Source: Mycobacterium barrassiae (lineage in GTDB: Bacteria; Actinomycetota; Actinomycetes; Mycobacteriales; Mycobacteriaceae). Taken from it: 64,000 nt of DNA. The notes beneath the pieces are model-generated. The model ran no database searches. It had not been told where the DNA came from and worked only from the letters and a program-made list of their open reading frames with translations. Made by a program: the position numbers and the translations under genes. The stretch lies in assembly GCF_025822765.1 (NCBI RefSeq), contig NZ_JACKUK010000023.1:639535-703534 (forward strand), given 5' to 3'. Of this stretch, positions 50,919 to 60,442 are shown one piece after another. Position 1 is the first letter of the stretch; every line of letters starts with the position of its first letter.

Positions 50919-52490
50919 ATGAGTGACGCAGCGAAACCCGCTGAAACACAGGCAAAGTCGGGACTGAGATTCCCCGGCTTCGCGCAGCTGCAGCGATTGG
51001 GCAAAAGCCTCATGCTGCCGATCGCGGTACTGCCCGCGGCGGGCATCCTGCTCCGGCTCGGCCAGCCCGACCTGCTAGGCAGGATCGAGACGCCGGTCAT
51101 CGGCGACTTCTTCAAGGCGATGAGCGCGGCAGGCGATGCACTTTTCAGCAACCTGCCGCTGCTGTTCGCCGTCGGTGTGGCGATCGGTTTCGCCAGAAAG
51201 GCCGACGGTTCCACCGCGCTGTCTGCCGTCGTCGGATATCTGGTGATGGAGGCGGTCTTCAAGACCATGTCGCCGATCGTCCTCGCCGGCGAATTGGACA
51301 AGGCGGGCGAACAGGCGCAGATCAACTACAGCGTGTTCGCCGGCATCGTGATCGGCCTGGTGACGGCGTGGCTGTTCGACCGCTACCACACCATCCAGTT
51401 GCCGTCGTACCTCGGCTTTTTCGGGGGCAGGCGGTTCGTCCCCATCGTGGTGTCGCTGGCCAGCCTGTTCATCGCCTTCGCGATGAGCTACTTCTATCCG
51501 ATCTTCGACGCGGGCCTGACCAGCCTCGGCGAGTTCATCGGTGCGAGCGGGGCATTCGGCGCTTTCGTCTACGGGTTCGCCAACCGCATGCTCATCCCGT
51601 TCGGCCTGCACCACATCCCCAACTCGTACATCTGGTTCCTCTACGGTGACTATCAGCCGCCCAGCGGCGAGACCGTGACCGGTGAGCTGACCCGGTTCGC
51701 CGCGGGTGATCCGACGGCGGGCATCCTCACCTCGGGCTTCTACCCCATCCTGATGTTCGGTTTGCCCGCCGCCGCGCTGGCGATGATCCACGTCGCGAAC
51801 AAGAAGCAGCGCAAGGTCGCGGTCGGCATTCTGGCAGCAGCCGCGCTGACCGCGTTCCTGACCGGCGTGACGGAGCCGCTCGAGTTCGCGTTCATGTTCG
51901 TGGCGTTCCCCCTTTACGTCATCCACGCGGTGCTCACCGGGCTGTCGCTGGCGATCGCCTACCTGCTCGACATACACCTGGGCTTCTCGTTCTCGGCCGG
52001 GCTCATCGATTTGCTTCTGTACGGCACCGCGCCGGCCGCGAAGAACATTCCGCTGCTCATCGGGATGGGCGTGGTCTTCTTCGCCGTCTACTACCTGTTG
52101 TTCAGGTTCGCGATCAAGAAGTGGAACCTGCGGACCCCCGGCCGCGAGGCCGAGAGCGAGTTCGAGGCCGAGGAGCAGGCGAACCTCGGCGAGGGAGCCG
52201 ATTCGGCGACCGCCGTCGCGGCCGGCGCGACCGCGACGCTCACCGCACCCGCCCGTGCGGACAGCAAGGCCGAACAGGTCATCGCGGCCTTCGGCGGCCG
52301 GGAGAACCTCGTCAACGTCGACGCCTGCATCACTCGGCTACGGGTGGACGTGTCCGACAAGGGCAAGGTGGACCAGGCTCGATTGAAGAGCCTCGGCGCC
52401 GCAGGCGTCGTCGAGGTGGGCAACAGCGTGCAGGCGGTCTTCGGCACCGACGCCGAGGCGTTGAAGAACGACATCAACGACCTTCTCTGA
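50919..52490 (+). CDS. PTS EIICB permease for N-acetylglucosamine/glucose
   Basis: A 523-residue fusion. The EIIC membrane domain (FAQLQRLGKSLMLPIAVLPA onward, about ten helices; GLHHIPNSYIW and ITGVTEPLEFAF-like TGVTEPLEFAFMF loops) is followed by a linker rich in Ala/Glu (about 410-450). The EIIB domain carries the phosphorylated Cys470 in VDACITRLRV. The ATG at 50919 follows GAGGAGG. Sugar specificity is inferred as GlcNAc because the divergent operon holds nagB and nagA. Confidence 0.93.
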   Translation: MSDAAKPAETQAKSGLRFPGFAQLQRLGKSLMLPIAVLPAAGILLRLGQPDLLGRIETPVIGDFFKAMSAAGDALFSNLPLLFAVGVAIGFARKADGSTALSAVVGYLVMEAVFKTMSPIVLAGELDKAGEQAQINYSVFAGIVIGLVTAWLFDRYHTIQLPSYLGFFGGRRFVPIVVSLASLFIAFAMSYFYPIFDAGLTSLGEFIGASGAFGAFVYGFANRMLIPFGLHHIPNSYIWFLYGDYQPPSGETVTGELTRFAAGDPTAGILTSGFYPILMFGLPAAALAMIHVANKKQRKVAVGILAAAALTAFLTGVTEPLEFAFMFVAFPLYVIHAVLTGLSLAIAYLLDIHLGFSFSAGLIDLLLYGTAPAAKNIPLLIGMGVVFFAVYYLLFRFAIKKWNLRTPGREAESEFEAEEQANLGEGADSATAVAAGATATLTAPARADSKAEQVIAAFGGRENLVNVDACITRLRVDVSDKGKVDQARLKSLGAAGVVEVGNSVQAVFGTDAEALKNDINDLL

Positions 52491-52546
52491 GTGATTTGTG
52501 TGCACTCGCGAGCGGTCAGCGCTCTCGAACGCACACAAATCACTCA
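52488..52546. repeat. Palindromic repeat, copy 2
   Basis: Arms TGAGTGATTTGTGTGC (52488-52503) and GCACACAAATCACTCA (52531-52546) are perfectly complementary. The inverted central part matches copy 1 (15701-15749), including the inner GAGCGCTNACCGCTC. It includes the stop codons of both convergent genes, so here it may also act as a terminator. Confidence 0.75.
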
Positions 52547-53478
52547 GAAACGGCCCGGAACGCTTCGACGAGCGGCGGCAGGATCTCCGGCACGCGACTC
52601 CGGTCTGCGGTCAACGACGCCGGGAACCTCACATCGGTGACACCGGCGTCGACGAGGGCAGGGACGGCAGCTGCCGATGCCGCGTAGTCGATTGATCCGT
52701 CGTCGGCCTTGTCGACCCGTGCGATGCCCTGCACCTGCAGACCGGTTGGGTCACCGCCGAACTCGCGCACCTTGTCCTTCATCGCCGCGATCGCGCCGGG
52801 GAGGTCCGAGTACGCCGAACCCCACGGGATCCAGCCGCTTCCGAAGCGCGCAATCCGGCGTGCGACCGCATTGTTGACGGTGCCGCTGACCCAGATCGGG
52901 ACGCCACCGGGCTGCACCGGCTTGGGCATCTGATGGATGCCGTCGAAGGCGAGTTCGGCGGACCGATAGGAGGCCCGCTGCTGTGTCCACAACGTCTGGC
53001 AGACCTCGAGCGTGTGGTCGAGCAGTCGCCCGCGGTCGTCGAACGACAGCCCGGCGGCTTCGTACTCCTCGCGCTGCCAGCCGACGCCGACGCCGAGATC
53101 AACTCGGCCTTCCGACAACACATCCAGCGTGGCGAGCTGCTTGGCCAATACCGCGGGACGTCGTAACGCGGCGAGCAGTACCGCGGTGCCCAGCCTGATG
53201 CGCGTCGTTGTGGCGGCAATCGCGGTCAGGACCGTCAACGGTTCGAGCCATGCGCCGTCCGGGCCGGTCGGTTGCCTACCGCCGGCCTGGCCACCGATCG
53301 ATGCATCGGCATACGCATCGAGGTTCTCGCCGAACACCACATGGTCGGACACCACCACGCGGTCCACTCCCGCCACGTCCATCGAACGAGCCAAATCCAA
53401 CGTCGCACGCCAGTCATGGTGCGGCCCGTCGGTGAAAGTCCCCAAGTACAAGGAGAGTTCAGGGGTGCGCGTCGCCAT
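52540..53478 (-). CDS. LLM-class F420-dependent oxidoreductase
   Basis: A 312-residue luciferase-like TIM-barrel protein of the F420-dependent group (YLGTFTDGPHHDWRATLDLA start, VLSEGRVDLGVGVGWQREEY loop near residue 130, PIWVSGTVNNAVARRIARFG near 195). The ATG at 53478 follows GGAGACGTA. Terminal gene of a leftward catabolic operon behind the broken SDR and the KstD-like flavoprotein. Its stop lies in the palindromic repeat. Substrate unknown. Confidence 0.9.
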   Translation of the reverse strand: MATRTPELSLYLGTFTDGPHHDWRATLDLARSMDVAGVDRVVVSDHVVFGENLDAYADASIGGQAGGRQPTGPDGAWLEPLTVLTAIAATTTRIRLGTAVLLAALRRPAVLAKQLATLDVLSEGRVDLGVGVGWQREEYEAAGLSFDDRGRLLDHTLEVCQTLWTQQRASYRSAELAFDGIHQMPKPVQPGGVPIWVSGTVNNAVARRIARFGSGWIPWGSAYSDLPGAIAAMKDKVREFGGDPTGLQVQGIARVDKADDGSIDYAASAAAVPALVDAGVTDVRFPASLTADRSRVPEILPPLVEAFRAVSE

Positions 53479-53488
53479 TACGTCTCCA

Positions 53489-53900
53489 CTACAACAAATC
53501 GGTGATCGTCTTGAGGACGGCGTCGTAGAGGACACCGGGCAGCATGCCTACGTCGGCTTCGATCGTCGTGCCGTTGACGAAGTCCGCCGCCCCCGAGGCC
53601 AGGAACCGCCGGGACGGTCCCGCCGGCGTTGTTGACCAAGATGTCGAGCCGGCCATGAGCATCCACGCCCCGGTTGATGAACGCGTCGATCGACTGGTGA
53701 TCGCCTTGATCGCAGACCAATTGGGCAGAACGCGACGCCCACTCCGGATTGTCGGAAGTGCCCGGTATCGCATCCAACTCCGACCGCGAACATCCGACCA
53801 CTGTCGCACCGGCGCGCAGCAGTTCATGAGCGATACCGCCCCCGACACCGCGACTGGTCCCGGTGACCACGGCAGTCTTGCCGTCCAATACGCCCGTCAT
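53489..53900 (-). pseudogene. Short-chain dehydrogenase remnant with internal deletion
   Basis: The first 97 codons read as a normal SDR N-terminus (TGTSRGVGGGIAHELL, then LDILVNNAGGTVPA). Near 53610 the frame must shift by one to continue into a normal SDR C-terminus (FLASGAADFVNGTTIEAD, then LPGVLYDAVLKTITDLL). The entire middle of about 110 residues, including the Ser and the Tyr-x-x-x-Lys active site, is missing. Ends and operon spacing are retained (ATGA overlap with the upstream flavoprotein). Recent deletion plus frameshift is the simplest reading; an assembly error is possible. Confidence 0.85.
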
Positions 53901-55444
53901 TCGCCTGACTCCTGCCGCGCCATGTGCAGCGCGGCGCGGTGGCTGAACAACAGCGACGCGCCGATCGGGTTACCGCCGCCGGGATACGTCTCCCCGGACA
54001 CCGCGGCCATGGTGTTCCCGGCCGCGTACAAGCCGGGGATCGGTCGGCCCTCGGTGTCCAGCACCCGCGCATCGACGTCGGTCCGCAGCCCGCCCTTGGT
54101 ACCCAGATCCGACGTGCCGAACGCCGCGGCGCGGAACGGCGGCGTGTCGATGGGCACCAGCGGTGACGCCCCGCCGGTGAACGCCCGGTCGAACGACTCC
54201 CGGCCGCGACCGAAATCCTCGTCATCGCCGCGTGTCGCGAGTTCGTTGAACCGGCGCACGGTTTCGACGAGATTCGCTGCGGGCACGTCGATCTTGTGAG
54301 CCAGTTCTTCCAAGGTGTCGGCGTGTACCCATAGCCCGGCGGACTCGTATTCACTCGTCGGCGAGAAGGAGACGTTGGTCGCCATCACCGGCGGTTGTTC
54401 ACCGGAGCGACTGTCATAGACCATCCAGTACGGCGTACCGAGGGTGCCTGCTTGCATCGCGGCCAAGATCTTCCGTCCCAGTCGGTCGTAGGCCGCCGAT
54501 TCGTTGACGAAACGCCTGCCCGCCTTGTCGACGAAAATGCCGCCGGTGAAGCACAACGCGAAAACCGCACGGCCGTCGGGATGTATCAGCCCCGGTGACC
54601 ACCACGCCTGGTCCATCAGGTCGGTGCTCGCGCCGGCGGCGATCGCGGCCTTGTGCGCCAGGCCGGTGTTGCCAGGCGACCCCATGGTGCCCGATACCGT
54701 TCCCGGAACACCGTATTCGGTGCGCATCCGCGCGTTCTGCTCGAATCCGCCCGCGGCCAGCAGCACCCCGCGCCGCGCCCTGATCGTTCGCCGCTCACCG
54801 TCGCACTCGACCACCCCACCGGTGACGCGACCACCGTCGACGGTCAACTCGACAAGGCTGGTGTTCAGGTAGGCGGCGACGTCAGGGTTGTCGGCCATCG
54901 CCCAGAGAAAGCGGCCCACGACAGCGCGTCCACCGGTGAGCAGGTCGGGTTGCGGCGCACCGAGGCGTTCATGGTCCAGCGGGCCGCGGACCTTCCCCCG
55001 GAAGCGTCCGAGCCGCTCGTCGGGTACCGACTTGCAAACGGTATGGCGCATACCGTCGTTGCGCGCACCAGGAATTGAGCTGTAGTAGTCCGGCCAGGGC
55101 AGGATCTTGAACGCGAAGTGTTCGTCGGCCTCGAGGTATTCGATCAGCCGCGCGCCGCCGCGCACGTACGTCTCCTGCAACTCGGCCGAAGTGCGGTCCC
55201 CCACCACGCTGCGGTAGTAGCGCAGCGCGTCTTCGATCGTGTCGTCGGCCCCCGCCCGGACCAGGACAGGGTTGCAGGGATACCACATTCCGCCGCCGCC
55301 GGAGTAGGCGAACGTACCGCCGAACTGGTCGGTCGCCTCGACGATCGCCACCGAAAGCCCTTCGCGGGCAGCGGTGTACGCGCCTGCCAGCGCGCCGGCG
55401 CTGCCGGCGACCAGGACGTCGACTGTCTCATCAGCAGTGGTCAC
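53897..55444 (-). CDS. KstD-like FAD-dependent dehydrogenase
   Basis: A 515-residue flavoprotein of the 3-ketosteroid-delta1-dehydrogenase/fumarate reductase family. Features are the N-terminal FAD motif VDVLVAGSAGALAGAYTA, the SGGGGMWYPCNPVL segment typical of KstD proteins, the second flavin block RRGVLLAAGGFEQN near 235 and the C-terminal LYAAGNTMAAVSGETYPGGG. GTG start overlapping the upstream SDR stop. Delta1-dehydrogenation of a steroid or related cyclic ketone is inferred. Confidence 0.9.
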   Translation of the reverse strand: MTTADETVDVLVAGSAGALAGAYTAAREGLSVAIVEATDQFGGTFAYSGGGGMWYPCNPVLVRAGADDTIEDALRYYRSVVGDRTSAELQETYVRGGARLIEYLEADEHFAFKILPWPDYYSSIPGARNDGMRHTVCKSVPDERLGRFRGKVRGPLDHERLGAPQPDLLTGGRAVVGRFLWAMADNPDVAAYLNTSLVELTVDGGRVTGGVVECDGERRTIRARRGVLLAAGGFEQNARMRTEYGVPGTVSGTMGSPGNTGLAHKAAIAAGASTDLMDQAWWSPGLIHPDGRAVFALCFTGGIFVDKAGRRFVNESAAYDRLGRKILAAMQAGTLGTPYWMVYDSRSGEQPPVMATNVSFSPTSEYESAGLWVHADTLEELAHKIDVPAANLVETVRRFNELATRGDDEDFGRGRESFDRAFTGGASPLVPIDTPPFRAAAFGTSDLGTKGGLRTDVDARVLDTEGRPIPGLYAAGNTMAAVSGETYPGGGNPIGASLLFSHRAALHMARQESGE

Positions 55445-56313
55445 AGGTTCCTCGATCTGTTGACGAAGCGGCCCTCACGTGGCGAGAACAGCCATCCGCC
55501 ACCGGCTTTGGTGCCGCCGTCGACGGGAATGTTGTGACCGGTGACGAAGGCCGACTGATCCGATGCCAGAAACAGAGCGACGCGCGCCTGATCCTCCGGC
55601 CACCCCACCCGGCCCACCGGCGCCCACGATGCCCACAGCTGCTCGACGTCCTCGTAACCGGTCAGGTAGTCGACCTGTGGCGTCTGTGCGAGGTCGGCGC
55701 CGATGCCATTGACCCGGATCCCATGTCGACCCAGATCCACGGCCAAGCAGGTGGTGAAGTGCGCCGCGGCCGCCTTCATCGCGCCGTACACCGGGTCCTT
55801 GGGGTAGCCGCGCATGCCCTCCACCGAATGCACGGTGACGATGCTGCCGCGATGCGCGTCGATCATCGACGGAACGAACGCCCGCGTGACCGCGAAGACG
55901 TGGCGCAGGTTGATGTCGTACTGCTGCTGCCATGACTCCGGCGTCGAATGGTGGAACGGCACCAGGGGCCGATAGTCGCCGACGTTGTTGACCACCACGT
56001 CGACCCGTCCGTGTTCGGTGAGCACCGCGTCGGCCAGTCGCGCGACATCGGCGTCGGCCGTGACGTCGACGACATGGCACCGGATCGAGCCGCCGGCGCT
56101 GGTCACGTCCTCGTGGATGCGGTCGGCACGTCCCTGATCGACCTCGGCGACCTCGACGAGCGCCCCATGTTGGGCGAACAGCCGGGCAATGCCTGCCCCG
56201 ATGCCGTCGCCGCCGCCGGTCACCACGGCGACCCGACCGTCGAGGAGCCGGTTCCAGTCATCAATCGGCGGTACACCCACCGGGTCGGACAGCCCTTCCC
56301 CGCCACCGGTCAT
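55441..56313 (-). CDS. Short-chain dehydrogenase/reductase
   Basis: A 290-residue SDR with the complete set of motifs: VVTGGGDGIGAGIARLFA, VVVNNVGDY, VTVHSVEG (catalytic Ser) and the YGAMK pair. It begins with about 25 extra residues before the Rossmann fold. I use the ATG at 56313; a GTG four codons earlier is equally possible. It lies 25 bases after the APC permease and overlaps the KstD-like gene, so it belongs to the same leftward operon. Confidence 0.9.
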   Translation of the reverse strand: MTGGGEGLSDPVGVPPIDDWNRLLDGRVAVVTGGGDGIGAGIARLFAQHGALVEVAEVDQGRADRIHEDVTSAGGSIRCHVVDVTADADVARLADAVLTEHGRVDVVVNNVGDYRPLVPFHHSTPESWQQQYDINLRHVFAVTRAFVPSMIDAHRGSIVTVHSVEGMRGYPKDPVYGAMKAAAAHFTTCLAVDLGRHGIRVNGIGADLAQTPQVDYLTGYEDVEQLWASWAPVGRVGWPEDQARVALFLASDQSAFVTGHNIPVDGGTKAGGGWLFSPREGRFVNRSRNL

Positions 56314-56338
56314 GGCGACGGACACTAGCCGCTCTCGC

Positions 56339-57694
56339 CTAGTCGGCGGGCGACTTTGCGGCGGTGCGGCGCGTTGCCGCGCGCGCCGAAAAGTAAAGCA
56401 CCGCGCCCACCGCCAACAGGATGGCCGCGAACAGCCAGACTTCGGCCGCCTGCTGGGTGAGCAGCAGTACACAGGACGCCACGCCGAGCACCGGCACCGC
56501 GGTCCACACCCGGAAGTGGGGATGCTCGACGGTGTCGCGGCGCAGCACCAGCACGGCGATGTTGGTCGAGATGAAAACGATCAGCAGTAGCAGGACGACG
56601 GTCTCCGCAAGCGTCGACAGATCGCCCACCAACGTCAGCAGCATGGCCACCGCCGTCGTGGCCACGATCGCCACCCACGGCGTCCGCCGCTGCGGCAGCA
56701 CGTGACTGAGCACCCCCGGAAGCAGACCGTGCTCGGCCATTCCGTAGGCGAGGCGACTCGACATGATCATGGTCAGCAGTGCGCCGTTGGCGACGGCGAC
56801 GAGCGCGATGGCGCTGAACAACCAGTCCGGGACGCCGACGCCGGCCGCGGAGACGACGGCCAGCAGCGGGCCCGACGATTCCGACAGCTCGCTCGCCGGC
56901 AGCGCGATGGCACTTGCGAGCCCCACCAACGCGTAGAGGACACCCGCGGTGATGAGCGCGCCGAAGAGCGCTGTCGGATACACCTTGCTCGGATTGCGGA
57001 TCTCCTCGGCGACATTGGCCGACGTCTCGAAACCGACGAACGAGTAATACGCGACGATCGCGCCGGCCAGGATCGCCAGCGCGGGGGTCGCGCCGTCAGG
57101 CAGTTCCAGCGTGCGACCGAGGCCGCCGCGACCGCCGCCGACCATGACCGATACCGCGATGATGACGATGAGCAACCCGGTCAGCTCGATGACCGTCATC
57201 ACGACGTTGCTCTTGACCGATTCGCTGATCCCGCGCGCGTTGAGGCATGCGACGAGCGCCAGGAACGCGACGGCGGCGGGCACCGCCGGAATGTCGATGA
57301 ACGTAGCGAGGTAGTCGCCCGCGAACGCCAGGGCGAGCCCGGCCGCGCTTGTGATCCCCGCAGCGAGCATGCAGAAGCCGACCAGAAACGACAGCACAGG
57401 CTGTCGGTACGCACGCTCGGCGAAGACAGCGGCGCCGCCCGCCTTGGGGTATTTGGTGACGAGTTCGGCGTAGGAGCCCGCCGTGAGCAGGGCAAGCAGC
57501 AGTGCCACCAGCAACGGCGCCCACAGCATCCCGCCGACATCCCCGGCCAACACACCCATCAACGCGTAGATGCCCGCGCCAAGGACATCGCCGAGAATGA
57601 ACATGAACAGCAGCGGTCCGGTGATGTGTCGCTTGAGTTTGCCCTCGGTGCCCGCGTCGCCTTCACCGGCGCGCGCCTGTGCCGTCGACGTCAT
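56339..57694 (-). CDS. APC-superfamily amino acid/amine permease
   Basis: A 451-residue transporter with about twelve hydrophobic segments. The APC consensus is in TM1 (FMFILGDVLGAGIYALMGVL), with the conserved Glu region in TM6-7 (YYSFVGFETSANVAEE) and the NPSKVYPTALFGAL loop. The ATG at 57694 follows AAGGAG. First gene of the leftward set containing SDR, KstD-like, broken SDR and LLM genes. Substrate unknown. Confidence 0.9.
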   Translation of the reverse strand: MTSTAQARAGEGDAGTEGKLKRHITGPLLFMFILGDVLGAGIYALMGVLAGDVGGMLWAPLLVALLLALLTAGSYAELVTKYPKAGGAAVFAERAYRQPVLSFLVGFCMLAAGITSAAGLALAFAGDYLATFIDIPAVPAAVAFLALVACLNARGISESVKSNVVMTVIELTGLLIVIIAVSVMVGGGRGGLGRTLELPDGATPALAILAGAIVAYYSFVGFETSANVAEEIRNPSKVYPTALFGALITAGVLYALVGLASAIALPASELSESSGPLLAVVSAAGVGVPDWLFSAIALVAVANGALLTMIMSSRLAYGMAEHGLLPGVLSHVLPQRRTPWVAIVATTAVAMLLTLVGDLSTLAETVVLLLLIVFISTNIAVLVLRRDTVEHPHFRVWTAVPVLGVASCVLLLTQQAAEVWLFAAILLAVGAVLYFSARAATRRTAAKSPAD

Positions 57695-57931
57695 CTGCCA
57701 CTCCTTCGCCCACCGGTGTTCTACCCAGAGATCAAACGGCGAAAACGGCTGCATTCGGGTCCAAGAGTCGAGTATTCGCTCGTCGCAAGCCTCAACGGAC
57801 CACCGGCGGCAGACGCAAACCCGCGGTGACACGCGGGGCGGCCAGCAATCGCCGACCGACGTCGACGTTCAGCGTGACAATATCGAACGCTATGTCGAAT
57901 TTTCGAACCGCGTAATCACCGAGGAACGGCG

Positions 57932-59194
57932 ATGGGCAGCAATGGCGAGCTCAGATTCGACGATCTGACCGCTCCGCAACTGACCGAGGTTCAGCGGCAG
58001 ATTCTCGAACACACCGAGCGCCGGACGATCGACCTCGCGATCGAGCCCATGGTCGAGGAGGCCATCGCCGAAGCCGGTGTCGACGACTTCGCGGCCGATG
58101 AAGGATTCTGGGATCGCGTCGCCGCCTACGCCGACGCGATCGAGGGTGACGACGGGCTGACCCAACTGATCCGAGGGACTCTGCGGCAACGGATGGTGCG
58201 ACTCCTGCGCAACAGGTTGTCCCTGACCGAACTGCTCAAGCGCTACCCCGAGATCGAGTCGATCCCCATCGAGAAACCCTTCATCGTGGTCGGGATGCCC
58301 CGCTCGGGCACGACACATCTGGTCAACCTGCTCGCCGCGGATCCACGTCGCCGCGCCCTGCCGTATTGGGAAAGCCAAGAGCCGCTGCCGATTCCAGGGC
58401 AGGGGCCCGACGTCCACGGAGTCGATCCGCGGTACACCCGCGCAAAGAACGAACACGACGCGATGATGGTCAGCGCCCCGGCGACCGCCGCGATGCACGA
58501 CCGGTTCCCGGAGGCGATCGAAGAAGAGGTCGAGATCCTCGACCTGGACTTCGCCGCCTACGTGCTGGAATGGCACGCCCGCGTGCCCGGCTGGCGGGAC
58601 TTCTACCTCGGCCTCGACCAGACGCGACACTACGGGTATCTGAAGAAGGTGCTGCAGGCGTTGACGTTCCTGCGCGGTCCCCGCACGTGGGTGCTGAAAT
58701 CGCCGCAGCACTGCGAGCAGCTCGGCCCGCTGATGACGACGTTCCCGGACGCCACCGTGGCCTTCACCCACCGCGATCCCGTCGCCGTCATCCAGTCCGC
58801 GATCACGATGATGGCCTACTCGGATCGGCTGCGGCGCCGCAGCATCGAACCCCAGTGGCTGCTGGACTACTGGGCCGATCGTGTCGAGCGGCTCCTGCGT
58901 GGCTGCGTGCGGAACCGCAGCTTGGTGCCGGAGGAACGCAGCGTGGACATCGGCTTCCACCATCTCAACGGTCACGAACTCGACCTGCTCGACGACCTCT
59001 ACGCGCGCGCCGGCGTCGAGCTGACCGGCAAGGTCCGCAGGGCTTTCCAGGCATACCTGGACAGCAATCCGCGCGGTAAGCACGGCGCGGTGCGCTATGA
59101 GCTGGAAAGGCACTTCGGGGTGTCGCCCGACGAACTACGCTCGCAATTCGCCTTCTATTTCGAACGATTCGATGTGCGACCCGAAGGACACTAG
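57932..59194 (+). CDS. Sulfotransferase-family protein
   Basis: A 420-residue protein related to the large mycobacterial sulfotransferase family. The 5'-phosphosulfate loop GMPRSGTTHLVNLLAAD (about residue 113) and the 3'-phosphate region TWVLKSPQHCEQL (about 250) suit PAPS-dependent transfer of sulfate to an alcohol. An N-terminal helical region of about 100 residues precedes the domain. It is divergent from the APC permease and directly followed by an alkylsulfatase-like hydrolase with no gap, an unusual pairing. Confidence 0.88.
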   Translation: MGSNGELRFDDLTAPQLTEVQRQILEHTERRTIDLAIEPMVEEAIAEAGVDDFAADEGFWDRVAAYADAIEGDDGLTQLIRGTLRQRMVRLLRNRLSLTELLKRYPEIESIPIEKPFIVVGMPRSGTTHLVNLLAADPRRRALPYWESQEPLPIPGQGPDVHGVDPRYTRAKNEHDAMMVSAPATAAMHDRFPEAIEEEVEILDLDFAAYVLEWHARVPGWRDFYLGLDQTRHYGYLKKVLQALTFLRGPRTWVLKSPQHCEQLGPLMTTFPDATVAFTHRDPVAVIQSAITMMAYSDRLRRRSIEPQWLLDYWADRVERLLRGCVRNRSLVPEERSVDIGFHHLNGHELDLLDDLYARAGVELTGKVRRAFQAYLDSNPRGKHGAVRYELERHFGVSPDELRSQFAFYFERFDVRPEGH

Positions 59195-60442
59195 GTGAGC
59201 GAGGAGCCGATCTACCGGAGCCGTCCTGACGCCGACGCGCTCGCCCCGGCGGCCGCCGAACGGGCCGAGGAAGTCGCTCCCGGCGTCTGGTGCTCGCCGG
59301 GACTCTCGAACGCCTATCTGCTGACGACCACCGATGGCCGCATCGTCGTCAACACCGGTATGGGGTTCGAAAGCCCGGTCCACCGCGCTAATTTCGACGC
59401 CGTCGACTCCTCCCCCATCCGGTACATCATCGTCACGCAGGGCCACTACGACCACGTCGGCGGCCTCGACACCCTGCGCGATCCACAGACCCAAGTGGTG
59501 GCGCAGGCCAACTGGCGGCATTGGCGCGACGACAACGAGCGACTGCTGAGCTATCGCGCCAACAACAGCGCATTCGCATTCTCCGACAAACTCGCGCACG
59601 GCATCGCTGCGATCCAGAAGCGGTTCGGAAAACGGCTCCCGGCCCAGGCGGCCCCCACCGCCGACATCGAGGTGGACGACTCCCTCGTGTTGACCTTGGG
59701 CGGTCGCACCATCGAACTGCTGGCCACCCCCGGCGGCGAGACGACCGACTCGATGGTCGTGTCGCTTCCCGAAGAGCAGGTGTGCCTGTGCGGCAACACC
59801 TTCGGGCCGGTCTTCGGCCACATCCCGAACTTCGTGACCATGCGCGGCGACCGGTACCGCGATGCGCTGACGACCATCGCCTCGATCGAGCGGGTCCGCG
59901 ATCTGCGACCCGAAGTCCTCATCACCGGGCACTTCGACCCGATCCGCGGCGCCGATCGCATCCACGGCGAGTTGACCCGACTGCGTGACGCGATCGCCTA
60001 CCTGCACGACCGGACCGTGGAAGGGATGAACGCGGGAAAGGATGTTTTCACGTTGATGCGTGAGATCACCCTGCCCGCCGAGCTCGAGGTCGGTCAGGGC
60101 TACGGCAAGGTGTCCTGGGATGTGCGGGCCATCTGGGAGAACTACTCAGGCTGGTTCCACCACCGCTCGACCACAGAGCTCTACGCCGTCGGCCCCGACG
60201 AGTTGAACGCTGACTTCGTCGACCTGGCTGGTGTGGACCGGATCGTGGAACGCGCCGAGACACATCTCGCGGAGAACCGTCCCGTGCACGCGATCCATCT
60301 CGCCGAAGCGGTCGTCCACGCCGACCCGGACCACACCGCGGCACGAACCGTGCTCAAGTCCGCACACCAGCAGCTGCTCGCCGCCAGCACCAACTTCTGG
60401 GAATCCGCCTGGCTGACCAAGAAAATCGGAGAGTACTCATGA
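59195..60442 (+). CDS. Alkylsulfatase-like metallo-beta-lactamase-fold hydrolase
   Basis: A 415-residue MBL-fold protein with a following alkylsulfatase-dimerisation-like domain (about residues 275-330, LPAELEVGQGYGKVSWDVRA). The metal motif normally reading H-x-H-x-D-H is here TQGHYDHVGG, with Gln82 instead of the first His; later ligands (GNTFGPVFGH, ITGHFDP) are present. This group includes SdsA1-like alkyl sulfatases and lactonase-like proteins. The GTG start immediately follows the sulfotransferase stop. Catalysis with one metal or an altered activity is possible. Confidence 0.82.
   Translation: MSEEPIYRSRPDADALAPAAAERAEEVAPGVWCSPGLSNAYLLTTTDGRIVVNTGMGFESPVHRANFDAVDSSPIRYIIVTQGHYDHVGGLDTLRDPQTQVVAQANWRHWRDDNERLLSYRANNSAFAFSDKLAHGIAAIQKRFGKRLPAQAAPTADIEVDDSLVLTLGGRTIELLATPGGETTDSMVVSLPEEQVCLCGNTFGPVFGHIPNFVTMRGDRYRDALTTIASIERVRDLRPEVLITGHFDPIRGADRIHGELTRLRDAIAYLHDRTVEGMNAGKDVFTLMREITLPAELEVGQGYGKVSWDVRAIWENYSGWFHHRSTTELYAVGPDELNADFVDLAGVDRIVERAETHLAENRPVHAIHLAEAVVHADPDHTAARTVLKSAHQQLLAASTNFWESAWLTKKIGEYS

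Noticed and set aside
57820-57837. CCCGCG/CGCGGG palindrome between divergent APC and sulfotransferase genes
   Set aside because: Only 6-base GC arms, likely by chance in this composition; not listed as an operator.
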